Assembly: GCF_000003815.2 (NCBI RefSeq)
Contig: NC_049983.1
Span: forward strand, 288,962-352,961
Reading direction: 5' to 3'
DNA from: Branchiostoma floridae
Lineage: Eukaryota; Chordata; Leptocardii; Amphioxiformes; Branchiostomatidae
DNA: 64,000 nt
Shown: piece after piece, positions 1 through 12,600 of the stretch
How positions within the stretch are numbered: the stretch's first letter is position 1
How the letters are laid out: each line of letters opens with the position of its first letter
The notes under the pieces: generated by a model
The model's input: the letters and a program-made list of their open reading frames with translations, nothing else
Told to the model about the DNA's origin: nothing
Database searches by the model: none
Program-made: the position numbers and the translations under genes

Positions 1-108
1 ATCAGAGTAGGGGCTCTATTAATACACCACTGTTTGAGACTTTACAGTTCAGTTCTACATGGCGTTACAAAGGCAATGAACTACACAAGTAACAGATTAT
101 AGGACTAA

Positions 109-488
109 GGCACGATCTAGACACGGTTTTTCCCGATATCGGCGAGCCAACAACCTCTCGCCGACAGCTTTTTTTCAGCGTCTAGATGGAACTGCAATAT
201 CGCCATAAAGATATCGGGAAAATTTCTCCCAAAAGGTCCGGACCATTCGTACGATAGCTTAGCAGGGGTCCCCGATAGCTTAGCAGGGGTCCCCGACAGC
301 TTCCGCGCGCGTGTATACATGTGTCCTGACTTCGGGAAGGCTCATTAGCATATAGCACGGGCTCATTAGGCTATATACAAAATGTAGCTGTTTATGACTG
401 CAAGCGCCACGGGTGTCCCGTGGCCAACGTTCCAGATCCCTCCCGACACATCCACAGATATCGGTAAAAACTGTGTATAGATTGGGCC
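109..488. mobile_element. Harbinger-like MITE, copy A (TAA target site)
   Basis: A 380-bp non-coding element lies between direct TAA triplets (106-108 and 489-491). Its ends are inverted: the left end begins GGCACGATCTAGACACGG and the right end is a diverged reverse complement. A second copy lies inverted at 2940-3296. A 3-bp TAA duplication with GG-starting inverted ends fits the PIF/Harbinger group. The ends are seen directly; the superfamily is inferred. It lies inside the DCP1 locus, upstream of the first visible exon. Bases 1-105 and 492-655 show nothing recognisable. Confidence 0.7.
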
Positions 489-655
489 TAAGAGGATGAA
501 TGATCATAGATTTTGAGTCCAGATTTCGGATCCGGTCAACTTGAGGCGATGGTCATCTTGTGGAAGTGGTCGTTAACCAAGTTTGACTGTTATACAGAAA
601 ATGAACTAAACTGAAATGCTGAGGTTTTTTTCTTCTTTTTCACCTTTCCTACCAG

Positions 656-3600
656 ATCAGCGGCCCCCCACAATGGCTTCACCATCGTGAACAGACTGAG
701 TATGAACAACCTGACGGAGCCGATCACCAAAGACCTGGAGTTCCAGCTACAGGACCCCTTCCTGCTCTACAGAAATGCACAACGTACGTATTATTTATTC
801 TTGGCCTCCAGTATACAGTATTGTAATAATCTTATAACAGTGCCCTATCCCAATCAGGTTTTGCACCCCTGGAGAAAAGCATAAAGTTTGAAAGGTCACT
901 AGGGGTGGCTACCGGTTTAGAAAATTCAGGTCCGGTTCAGGTCCAAAGGATTAGGTCCAGGTCCGGACCTGAACCTGGACCTGATTCAGTATGACTCATA
1001 CCAATGGTCCATTTCACTACAAAGAAGTCTGTTTGGTGGAGTATTAGACTTAAACTGGCGTTTTAAAATCAACACTAGAGTCCATTCCAAGACACCATGC
1101 GGATGTTTGTGGCCATTGTTTAGAATTGATTTTAAAGTTTTGTAATTATATGTCTAGGACATTTGATACTTCAGAAATATTTGCAACAATGTTTCAACTT
1201 TATAAATATTTCCCTGGTCCTGTAAAACTTTGGAAATATTCATCGTGTGGAATTGGATACTTCTAATGGTTTCTAAATAATGATAACAGCATTCTACCAT
1301 TATCTACCATTTTCTACCATTTTTTGTAAATGGTTCAGTGGGCTGGGAAGATAGCTATTCACACATCGTTGCAAAGTATGGTTGGGTGCCATGAAACAAT
1401 GGCCCACCACAAAGGATCCACCAGTGAAATCTAAAAATATACAGATACAACAATAGGGCTTACTTTTATGGGGGCAATAAACTAATTTAACCATTTGGCG
1501 AGGTTTACTATTTTTTGTAAATATTTGTAAATGTGAAATAATCACACAGAGGTTTCACAATTATTCTAAATAAAGATATTTTTGTACAGTTACTTTCAAA
1601 ATGTTTCTAAAATATTCAAAGGAATTCAAATATATGAGTACTTTCTCAGTCAAATTTTTAAAAATAATTTAATTATTGTGGCTCAGATATTCTTTTATTC
1701 AAAATAATTCAGACTAATTATAAATATCGCCTAAAAACCCTCATGGTGTCTTGGAATGGACTCTAACTGCACAACTAAATTTGGTAGAAATTACTATAAA
1801 CTCTACTCTACTTCACTCTTGTTATTTTCCACTACCTGCAAGCGCCAAAACGTGTGACTGCCTGATAAAATAATCTGTTAATTTTGTAATCGGTCCAACA
1901 TCCGGTCCACCTAATTTTTTTAGGTCTGGTTTTTCTGGACCGGTCCAGTAAAAAAAAACGGTTTCGTGCCGGTACGCTGTACCGATACCCCTAAAAGTCA
2001 CTATTCAATTCCAAAGGGACATTCTTATATTCACCTTGTATCATTACATTAATTTTGAAGCCAAACATAGTAGGAAACGTTAACAATTGGTAACCTCGTA
2101 TCATAAAGAACGGGACGTTCTGCTGCAGTACTTTAACAAGCCACTTGGGGGCCCAAATTCTGCAATTGTTTCAAGGCCTTGTTAAGACCTAGTACTCAAA
2201 TACAACGTATCAAGACAATCCATTCAGCCATTCTAGAATTATCATGTTCACAGACACACACACACGCAAATGCTGCTGAAAACAAAACCTTCTTTACGGA
2301 GGTTAAGAGTAATGTCGAACACATATCAAAGAGACAGTACATTGGGCAAGTAGGTCAACTTACTTAGCACCTCCATGTTTTATTCTATTCATCAGCCAGT
2401 CTTCATATAATACAATTTGGTCTACATGCCTGATTTATAGGGTTGGACACTATTTCAGCAAAGACAAACTCTAAGACGATTTTTGACATCACAAGAGTGT
2501 CTCTATATAGGGGCTAGGGAAAAAAATTTGTATTCAATGACATGGTTATTTGATCTACCGTAGCAAAAAACTTCGGATGCTACCAATGCAAGGGACATAA
2601 GATTTCCGACTTAACTTTGACTTGAAAAATGTTCTCCATAATAGAAAAAGGGGCTATAATTATCATAAACCAGTAAAACAGACCCGCTGAGCATAGTCTC
2701 CTTTCTTATGATGCTCAATTTAACAGGAAAAATCAAAATACGCTGTTGAAAATACCAATGATCCTTCTTGAGTTTCACACTGTCAAACTGTTTTGCTTGA
2801 TCACCTTGGCCGCAATCTAAAGAAAATAGTTTTTAAAAAGAGAAAATCCCTACCTACCAGCCCAATCTATTTCAGTGACACAATCCTAAGCAAAAAAAAA
2901 GTTTTTTGTTCAGCCTAGCCAGTAGCCTGTTATGACTAAGGCCCAATCTACACACAGTTTTTACCGATATCTGTGGAGATGTCGGGAGGGATCTAGAACG
3001 TAGGGGGCCGGACACCCATGGCGCTTGCAGTCATAAACATATAGCAAGATTTTCCAAATGGCGTTATATGCTAATGAGCCTTCCCGAAGTCGGGAAGCAT
3101 GTACAAGTGTGCGAAGCTGTCGGGGACCCTGCTAAGCTATCGGTAAAGTATCGTACGAATGGTCCGGACCTTTCGGGAGAAATTTTCCCGATATCTTGAC
3201 GGCGATATTGCAGTTCCATCTAGACGCTGAAAAAAAGCTGTCGGCGAGAGGTTGTTGGCTCGCCGATATCGGGAAAAACCGTGTCTAGATCGTGCCTAAG
3301 ACAAGTTGTAATCATCACCAAACTAGGTCAGCTTTTCATCCCAGAATTGCGGCCCTGCATGACAAACGATCGACAGAAGAGATGAACTGATGAATTGACG
3401 GATGAGTTATGCCCGGGCCGGACTCTGTCAATACAATTTTGCCATCGCGTATCGACCGGGAACTGCGACCGAGCGGCCAGCCACGTAATATATGATCATG
3501 AGATCATTGATATGATTAAACGCTGGGTGATATAATGTCTTGACAATACCGATCTTCCGCCGTCTTCTAACATCCTGAAATTNNNNNNNNNNNNNNNNNN

Positions 3601-6600
3601 NNNNNNNNNNNNNNNNNNNNNNNNNNNNNNNNNNNNNNNNNNNNNNNNNNNNNNNNNNNNNNNNNNNNNNNNNNNNNNNNNNCAATGAGTATTTGTATAA
3701 GAGGAATGAACTGAATGACCAGTTTATATTTTTATCATTATATAAAGGACTTTCCTACAGTTAGTAGTTTGCTAGAGTTTATTGTTGAACTTGAAGGCTA
3801 AGCGTAAAACACTGTGACATTTAAAGGTATGTATTATTGTAGTATTTGTGTTGGATTGTGGGAGGTTGTGTTGCATAACTTCAGGGTGTTTGGCCCATAA
3901 TCTAAAGGTCCCTTGTTGGAATCCCGTCATGCTATCTTGTGCCCTTGGGATCAGCACGAGACAAGTACTTAACACACAGGGCTCGAAATTCATTTGGGGG
4001 ATTAGCTGCACTGGTGCACCCAGCTTAAAAAATTGGGTGCACCAAAAAATTTTGGGCGCACCACTTAAATTTAAGTAGAATGTCAGACAAAAATAATAAC
4101 AAAACTTAGTTACAACCTATCAAATTCTTAAACAAGTACCATGACAGACATTTTTATTATCTTTCTAACACTTAGATGTCAGGAATATGATGTATACTAG
4201 TATACTTGATATCTTTACATACATAAACCTAAGAAAATATTTGGGTACACCCTGTGCACCCACTGAAAAAAATTGGGTCCACAGTTCCAATTTTGCGTGC
4301 ACCTGGGTGCGCATGCACCCAGTATTTCGAGTCCTGACACAACTTTCCTCACTCCACCCGGGTGTAAAAATGGGTGCTTAACTTTGGTTGGGGAGGTAGA
4401 GGCAGGGGGAACAGAGGGTAACAATGGGCTCCGCCTTGCCCAAGACTACCCACTACCTCTAAGGTCTTAAAAAGATTATGGGACTACTTTTTTATTGGGA
4501 GAATTTTGGTTCCCAAAAGACTCCAAATATTCTTAATGTTAAGTCTCCATTCAGATTGACATTAATTTTGTAACTTATTTTCAACATTTTTCTGTCATTC
4601 AATTGGGAAGTGCCCATATTTCAAGACATTCTAACGGCACAACTAAGTCACATTTGTAAATATCTCTGTGCAGTAATCGTGAAAACAAAGGCATTGCTTT
4701 TGGTCATTTTTCTTCATTATAAGTTGAATCATTCTACCTATAATTACTATAATTATTAGGTAGAATGAAGAAAAATGACCAAAAACACTAACTTTGTTTT
4801 CACGTTTTGATCGCTCCTATACTACAGTACAATACCTTAAAACCGTCATGCCACGCTGGCATAAGCCGTAACTGACTTGCGTATGAATCATGAAGTAAAG
4901 TACCCCATAGAAGGCCATGTATATCAATATAGATGGGGTACAGGATTTAATTAGGACTTTATGGAAAGCGTCCATGACTGTGCTGTTACTAATCGTGTTG
5001 GTAAGGTAAGTAGTGGGCAAGTAAGGAGGATTGAACGAAACAAAATAAACCATACTGATACAAGATACATTGTAGACAGATACACTTATCGGATCATGGT
5101 AAGATGCGCAACTCAAATGTCTGGGCATATTTATATTTAGTATCATTATTATGATAATGATGTCTTTTATCAGTATCCACTAAATGTCAAATCATTGTGG
5201 CCATTGGTTTCCAGTCGATATCCTTTTGAGAATTGGTATGTGGCTGGAAAAAAACATTGCTGGGTGTCATGTGAAGTCGCATGGCCCAGCGGCGGCATTT
5301 GTGCCTCGTGACCGAGAGGTCGCGGGTTCAAATCCGGCTGCGTGTCACCGATCTTGTGCCCTTTGGAAAGGCACTTTACACTGCTTTCCTCACTATACTC
5401 AGGTGTAAATGAGTACCTAGCTTCGGCTAGGGCCGTCCCTCGGATACGACGTTAAATGGAGGTCCCGTGTATGGGGAGAGCCACACCCCATGCACGTTAT
5501 AGAACCCCCACACGTGCGATGGTGCGGTGTGAGATGGAGCAAACCCTTCTGTCTGGAGTTGGTGATTCACTTCAAATCATCCCCGTCTTGTAATTAACCA
5601 GCGAAAGGGTATGTCACCCCGTAAGGGGCGGTATAACCCCGCCGTGTGTTAACATTTGCGAACATGTGTGTATGGTGGCTTTGAAGAGGTGACCTTTGAC
5701 ACCTGTTTTGCCATACCCTCCATTGTCATCGTATATGGAGAATCCTAATAAATAAATAAAGGGGTGAACTAAGATTAGAGCTGTGTGTTTCGAGTTCCTC
5801 ATGCCATTCAAATCTTGGAAGACATTTTGTTAAAATGTTTGATGAGTATTCCCTTTGTATTTCAATTAGACAGAAGTGGGTAGAGCAAGTTGACCCGCAC
5901 ACCTCAGGTCCCAGCTCAGTTGTCCATGTGTTTTTACCTTTCTCTACTAACATTGCTGGGTGTCATCTTATCATAATGATTTTGAACTTTCATAATGATC
6001 GTAATTTTTGGTAGATATTCATCAAAGGCTTGGCTTATAATCATCTGGTATATAGTTTATAGTTATACTTTATTAGTTATGCCAAAAATTTGAATTGAGC
6101 ACAACAATATATTATCTCCCTCAGAATGTATTGATCCCCTTGCATACATACATTGTACATGACGTGTACAGAGGCCCCTTTTGAATTGATATACAGTTAT
6201 ATAATATATACAGTAAATGATTACTAAAAATGAAACTGTTGTGATATACATATGTTATAATGTCCTTTGGGACCAAGAACAATGGCAATATTTTGCTGCA
6301 AAAAACCTAATAAAATACTTGATAGAACAGGTCTATGAGTTGAATGAAACAAAATTCACACCTGACACGTACTATGTATACGTGGTACCTAATTGATATT
6401 GTAATACATACTGCATGAGCAAATATTAACATTACATAGTATACGATGCTTCGTAATTTTATGCCCCAACATGCATGCCTCGGGTACGCACTTCCCTTCC
6501 CAAATCCATTTACCGGCCCGTTATGAATGAATGTAAGGTGGTTACATAAGAGCGCGGAGAATTACTTCCCTCGCGCTGGACTCTCTCCAGGGCCCTGTCG

Positions 6601-9600
6601 CCCCCTGACGTCATTTCATTCAGCGTTTTGTACAATCAAATCAAGTCGGTGGTGAATTCTGCGGGACCCGGCTTACTTGGTATTGATTCGACGGTAGATA
6701 GATCGCTCTTAGCATGCTCTACCGTCTGGGGCATTCGCTACCAGGGTTGAACAAGTTTTCTAAAATCCACTTGTCCTATCGGGCAAGCACATAAAAAATG
6801 TACTTACTTGCCCGAACCAATTTTTCACTTGCCCAAAATTCAAATGTCACTGTTACTAGTTTATGCATTTTCACTCCCAGCAATGGAATTCTCTGTAGAC
6901 AATTGCTTGATGTCATGACTGTAAAAAGTAACAAGTATATCAAAATTGCACTAAAATCAATGGAAAAATCTTACTTGCCCGATCGGGCAAGTGGGGTAGG
7001 ACATGCACTTGCCCGAACAGCACTTTCACTTGCCCTGGACAATAGGGCTAGTGGACTTGTTTATCCTTGGCTACTCCTGTCTGTATTCAGCAATCTTGAT
7101 TGATAAATCAAATAGAGATACACGTATGTTTTTTATAGAAGTATTTTTTATAGAAATAATCAGCCTCTTTTCAAAATCCAGAGGTCGAAGGGTGTAGGGT
7201 ATATTCTATCTTGTTTTATGTGGCTTGATATGTTGATATTATTGTTACGGATGCAAGTATGCTCTGAAGTACCAAAAAGACAGTTCTTTATTTTTCTTCA
7301 TGATATGAATTGAACTTTTACTAGTATGTATGTATGTATGTGCATAGGCCAGGACTGGCTCCTTGCGTTGGGTGTTGTGTTTAATGTTTTGTTTTGCTTT
7401 GGATACACTTGCATGATGTAGATATTAAGTTGGAAGGATAAAATAAAAATTCTCTACATCTAATCTAATTCTGTACTGTTGTTTGATATATTTATAAATT
7501 TTAAATGAGTATTTGCAACTGTAAAATACATTAATTTTTTTGTCAATTGGTACGTTGTTAAAATTTACACAAAGTGGAAAAGTACACGATGAAGTTTTCC
7601 AGCTCTTACTTAGGCAACACCAAAATAATTTGTTGCTTCTCTGATTTTTTTCAGAAAAAAAATGGACCGGCAGGTCAACAATAAAATAAAAAGGAATGAT
7701 GTTTACAAACAGTCAGGGTTAGAGAGATAGAGGGGCTTATTCAAGTTACACAACATACATGTAGACAGGGATCGAAATACTTTTTTATTGCTACATGCAA
7801 AATTGCAAGTTGGCCAAAAATTTACGTGCAATTTAGAATATTTACATGCAAAATACAACTAGTCTATACTGCAATGTTCTAGCCACCATCCATCATTCTG
7901 TACTTTGGTGGAATGTTGCTGCTCTGGATGGATAAGAATTTCGCCCATTCTGTCACTGTTGATGTACTGAAATTGGCACATGAAAATATAGACAGAACTG
8001 CAAATTTTGGAAAGATATCCACATAATCAGCATGTTAGTTTGTAGCAAAGCCGAATTTGATTGTTTATAACACCTACTGACAACCGGTGACGATCCCTGT
8101 GAGACAAACAAAGGCATCGTGGCCTCAGTATTTTAACTATAGGCCATGTATTTTCAACAATCATGCAAGATTGTAAGTTCAGAAAATTTTTACATGCAAA
8201 TCTCAAAAATTATGTGCAAATTGCAAGTTAAATATGTCTATTTCGAACCCTGATGTAGATAACAACAGATGTAACAAATAAGTTTTCAGATTTCCTTCAG
8301 TTGGCACATTTTTTATGTAACTAATCAATATTTTTTAGGGTTGTCCCTAAATAGGAAAGCCGCAATTTTGAAAAAAAAAAGACATACGTACCATCCAAAA
8401 TAACCACGTACATTGTGAAAATTTGTCAACGGGAGGTGTGGCCAATTTTTTTTTTTCAAATTGGAAAAATAAGACAGCAGAATCGGAGAAGCAACGAATG
8501 AAATTGGTGTGGCCTTACCAAGTCTTGTACAGTTGTTTCTGTAGGACTATACGAAAAGTTACTGTTTTTGAAATGTGTGAATTTATATTGCGAAGTTAAA
8601 ACATATGCTTAAAAGGGGCTTGTTTTTCTATGAATTTGTACAGAAATTCATGGCATCACAAAATCTCTGCTATTCGCTTTCTGACCAAACTGTTGAACGA
8701 ATTTGAATGAACACAATAGGAGCCTCTGGAAAAGTATCTGTAAATATAGTAAATGTCAGTTAAGATTCTATAGCATTAAGTATTTGCCTTGAATCGGAAT
8801 TTTAGAGATCTAGCCCAAATAACTTATATGGTAAGATTTTTTTGAATGATCATATATTCTGATGATCAGGGTTTTGAACAAGTACCCAGTCTTTTAAGCT
8901 GGCAACCCTCTAAAATAGATAAGTGTAAGTTGGAGTTGTATACATTTGTAATTACCAATTGAAGTTCTTAATGCTAACTCAACAGGTTTGCAAATGTGTG
9001 TGTCGAATAAATATTTTCAAAAGGAAAGAAAAAATGAAACTTACGGTCCATGGTTGGAGTCATGCTGGAACTGTCTTTGCTCTTAGTCGAACCCGTCGGA
9101 GTTGGCGTCTGCCGCCTAGACCGGATGCGCACTCTACTTCTAGGAGGCATTTTTCCTGCCAAATTAACCCTTGAGAAACCCTCAAACCCGGCGACCTTGC
9201 CGTCAAAACGTTAACCTTACGGTAAATTCTGTCATTTCTTTCAACTGACAAGGCCCGAGCACTTATTCTTGTTTACGTTGGGACGTACTACTGTGGACCA
9301 AATAAGGGCAGTGAAGTAAACTAAAGTCGGTGCTATCAGCTTGGAATGCGTGCATGTTGTGTGGCTGTTTGAAGAGATTTTCTCAAAGGCAGATAAGATG
9401 AGATACTCTTCCAGACCAAGCACGGAATGTTTTTACTAATGATCTTTGAGTCCTTGACTTTAAGAAAAAGATGAAAGGGAGTACACGTACATGTATCTGT
9501 TTTGGTTTACGTGACTTTTGATAAGTTTTTTCGTGTTCTATCAAGGATGTGGATTTTCCTGTTGATTGTTGAGTTGAAATATTGTATTATTATTTTCCAT

Positions 9601-12600
9601 CCTGTACACAGAAAAAGAAGGTTAATGCAACCTTTCGCATTTCCTTGATTTGACTTTCTTTTGTGTGTCTAACTTGTTTCATAGTTAGTGTACTTGAATG
9701 GGTGCCTTCACAGACATCCAGACAGAAACCGCCAATGAGTGACTGGATAAGGGTGATACAGACGGACAGAACAGTTGATTTTGGTACTAGTGCTGGTGTA
9801 GTCAACTGTCACTATCTACTACCCATGTCATAACCCTGTGGATTTGCATTGAAAATTATGAACATGAAACCGCTGCGAACATTTCTGCATTTACAGTACA
9901 TGTATGTGACATGTATTAGTCCCTTTCCATAACCTGTTAAGTCATATGCTCACAAACTTTTTGAGAAGGAGTACATGTGAAAATGGTACAGTGAAGTACA
10001 AATTGTATGACACTGCGATCATCACACTGCTGTTGCAGTAATGCATATGGTAGGGTTCAGTATACATTTCCATACAGTACAAGGTCACAAACTAATTAGT
10101 ATACCTCTTACTTTTCAGACCAAATCTATGGCATCTGGTTCTACGACAAGGATGAATGTGCCAGAGTGGGCCAACACATGAACAGGTAAGTCTTAACTGT
10201 TCACTACAGATTACCATGTACATATACATGTACTGTAATATAATTCACTTTGTCTTCTCGGTACCAAACTTTCACGGTCTAAGAAAATTTAACTTGTTCT
10301 CGGAACTAAATGTTCACGGTTGCGGCAGGTGGGCATTAAAAAAGTCCCATATATTATTTGTTATCAGTAATGATATGTTCACCTTACAGTAATTACTGTG
10401 AAAACCGTGAAAAAATTGAAAAAATCAGGAATTACAGTATATCATCATTGGCATCTTTCTACCTCAAGAGCAGATGTCTGTTCTTAGTTGTCCGGTTTCT
10501 TCTTATACACAGAAAACATTTCTTAGAAGAAGAAAACTTTTATATATTTAAGGCATTTTTTCCATGAGTTAAGAATTTCATCTGAAGTATGAATTTTTCT
10601 TACAGCATTTTCTTGAAATTTTTTTTCCATACCACCGACTGTTAGGGAGCCAGTGTTGTTGATTTTTCGTGTTGAATATCTCATTTTAAGATTTTGAAAA
10701 TACATTAATTTTTCAATAGTGTCATGTCATGAAGTTTTGGGACGGATGGGGTCAAATTTTTTTCGTCCCAACAAGCAAATTTCTGTCCCGGGACGAGGGA
10801 TGGGTCCTAGAGACAGTCCTGGATAACAGAAAGCATCAAGTGTTTCAAAACAGAAAAATAAAATAAAATATTAGATGTAGTGATTAACGATAATACTGTG
10901 ATGTTTCTTATAGATTGCAATACATTGATCATTTTCCATAAGTCTTGTTTAAAATTACTGTATTAAGTTGAGCTGTTGTTTTTCTTTTCATCCATGAGAC
11001 CACTTGTGGTCATTTGTGGATTTAGCCTATGGGCATGAAAGTGCAGTAAATATAGAATACAACACGGTGTATTCCGTATCACCCGAGGTATCGGCCTGAC
11101 CGCGGGTCGGATTGCCCGAAGGCCGGAGGGTGATCCGACCCGCGGGAGGGCTGGGACCAAGGGTGATGCGGAATACACCGTGTTGTATTTTATTTATGTC
11201 ATACTCACCTAAGAAAACCCCTGTTTTGATGCGAAATTCGCCGGAAGTTGAACAAATTTGGTGCCCTCGAACAAAAAGTGTTGCAACAGTAATGTTCCAA
11301 CGTCTGAATCAGGTATCGAACATTCGATGTCGCCGCACTCGGCCTGCTCAAAACAGTTCGATTTATTCGATTGGAGCCTGTGTGATACGCCTTTCGAACC
11401 GGTCTGATATGGAAGTCCGGTCAGGAACACCCGTATTGAACGTTTTCGCGTCACAGGTATGACATAAAGATTATTATAATTATTATTATTAATAAAGTTT
11501 TTGATTGATGTGTCCAGTCTGACCCAGTGGGCTGCGAGCAGTGCGATGAGCGAACACTCGCCGCGCCGGCAGCGGAGAGCGTCCCTAGACGGGGCGACTC
11601 CGATAGAAGGGTCGGTGACAGTCACCGCGGGCAAGAGGGAAGTAGACATAATACAGATGCTGTCTAAGGCACAGGATGAATATGATAAGGTAATATGCAC
11701 ATACAATATTGTGTTATGATATTACTGTATTTACCAGTACTATTACTATTATTTTTTATTGAGGATTGCGCAAGAAGGCAAAAACACAAGACATAGTACA
11801 AATAGTGTAAAACAATATATTAGTATTGTTACACTGTCTAGCAATATTAAGGTAAATGATAAGTATTCCAAATTGTCAAAGTATAACTCAAATTATTAAC
11901 AGTTGTACTATTAGTCTTTCAGCTGTTAACACCAATGTATCATTCACTGTCTAATTTACCAGACATAGTATTGGATTATATGTAAAAAGAATGTTGATTT
12001 AAGTAGAATACTTCAGGATTTTCATTAACAACTTTCACTACTCAAAATACTGTTAAGATTTGACTATCATAATTTCTTAATTCATGATTTGGATGACAAA
12101 AATGTTTTTTTTTGTTCAAAAGTTAGGTTGCTGATTGTTGTTAGTTTCCTTTCTATCTCAGAGTCTTTTCCATTAGTCAATAAAGTACATGCATTGACGT
12201 AATGTTATAATAGTTCTCATATGGCAAGTTATTGTTATTACAGCAGCCAGACAGTGATACCGGTACTACAGAAAAAAGAGTGGACATCTTGCAGCTTCTG
12301 TCCAAAGCACAAGGTGATTACCATAAGGTTCGTAAACAAGTTCTCCATCAAGTCTTGAAATTTGCAAACATCTGTGCTGAAGGACTGTTCTTTTGTATAT
12401 ATTGCCAAGAAATTTATTTTTTTTTAATTTTTCCTGGTATATTCCTAAGCCAATCTTTTTCTCCATAGTCCAAGCAGACGAGCGGAGCGGAGCCGAAACC
12501 TATGATTGACAACTTGACGTCGAGAGCAGAGGGAGGAACAGGCGGTCTGGTCAGACCTGTAGCACTCAAACCAGAGCCTGCAGCCAGTCAAGCACAGGTA

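Larger units (their letters stand above)
784..10118 (+). other. DCP1 intron following the first visible exon
   Basis: This intron of over 9.3 kb (with one 100-N gap) holds no supported DCP1 exon. It contains the hAT-like, Tc1-like, Harbinger-like, SINE and hairpin repeats listed separately, plus one possible minus-strand exon near 9.1 kb. The stretches 2000-2930, 6050-6730, 7200-7760, 8260-8970 and 9160-10118 are AT-rich and show no gene or clear repeat boundary to me. Confidence 0.8.
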
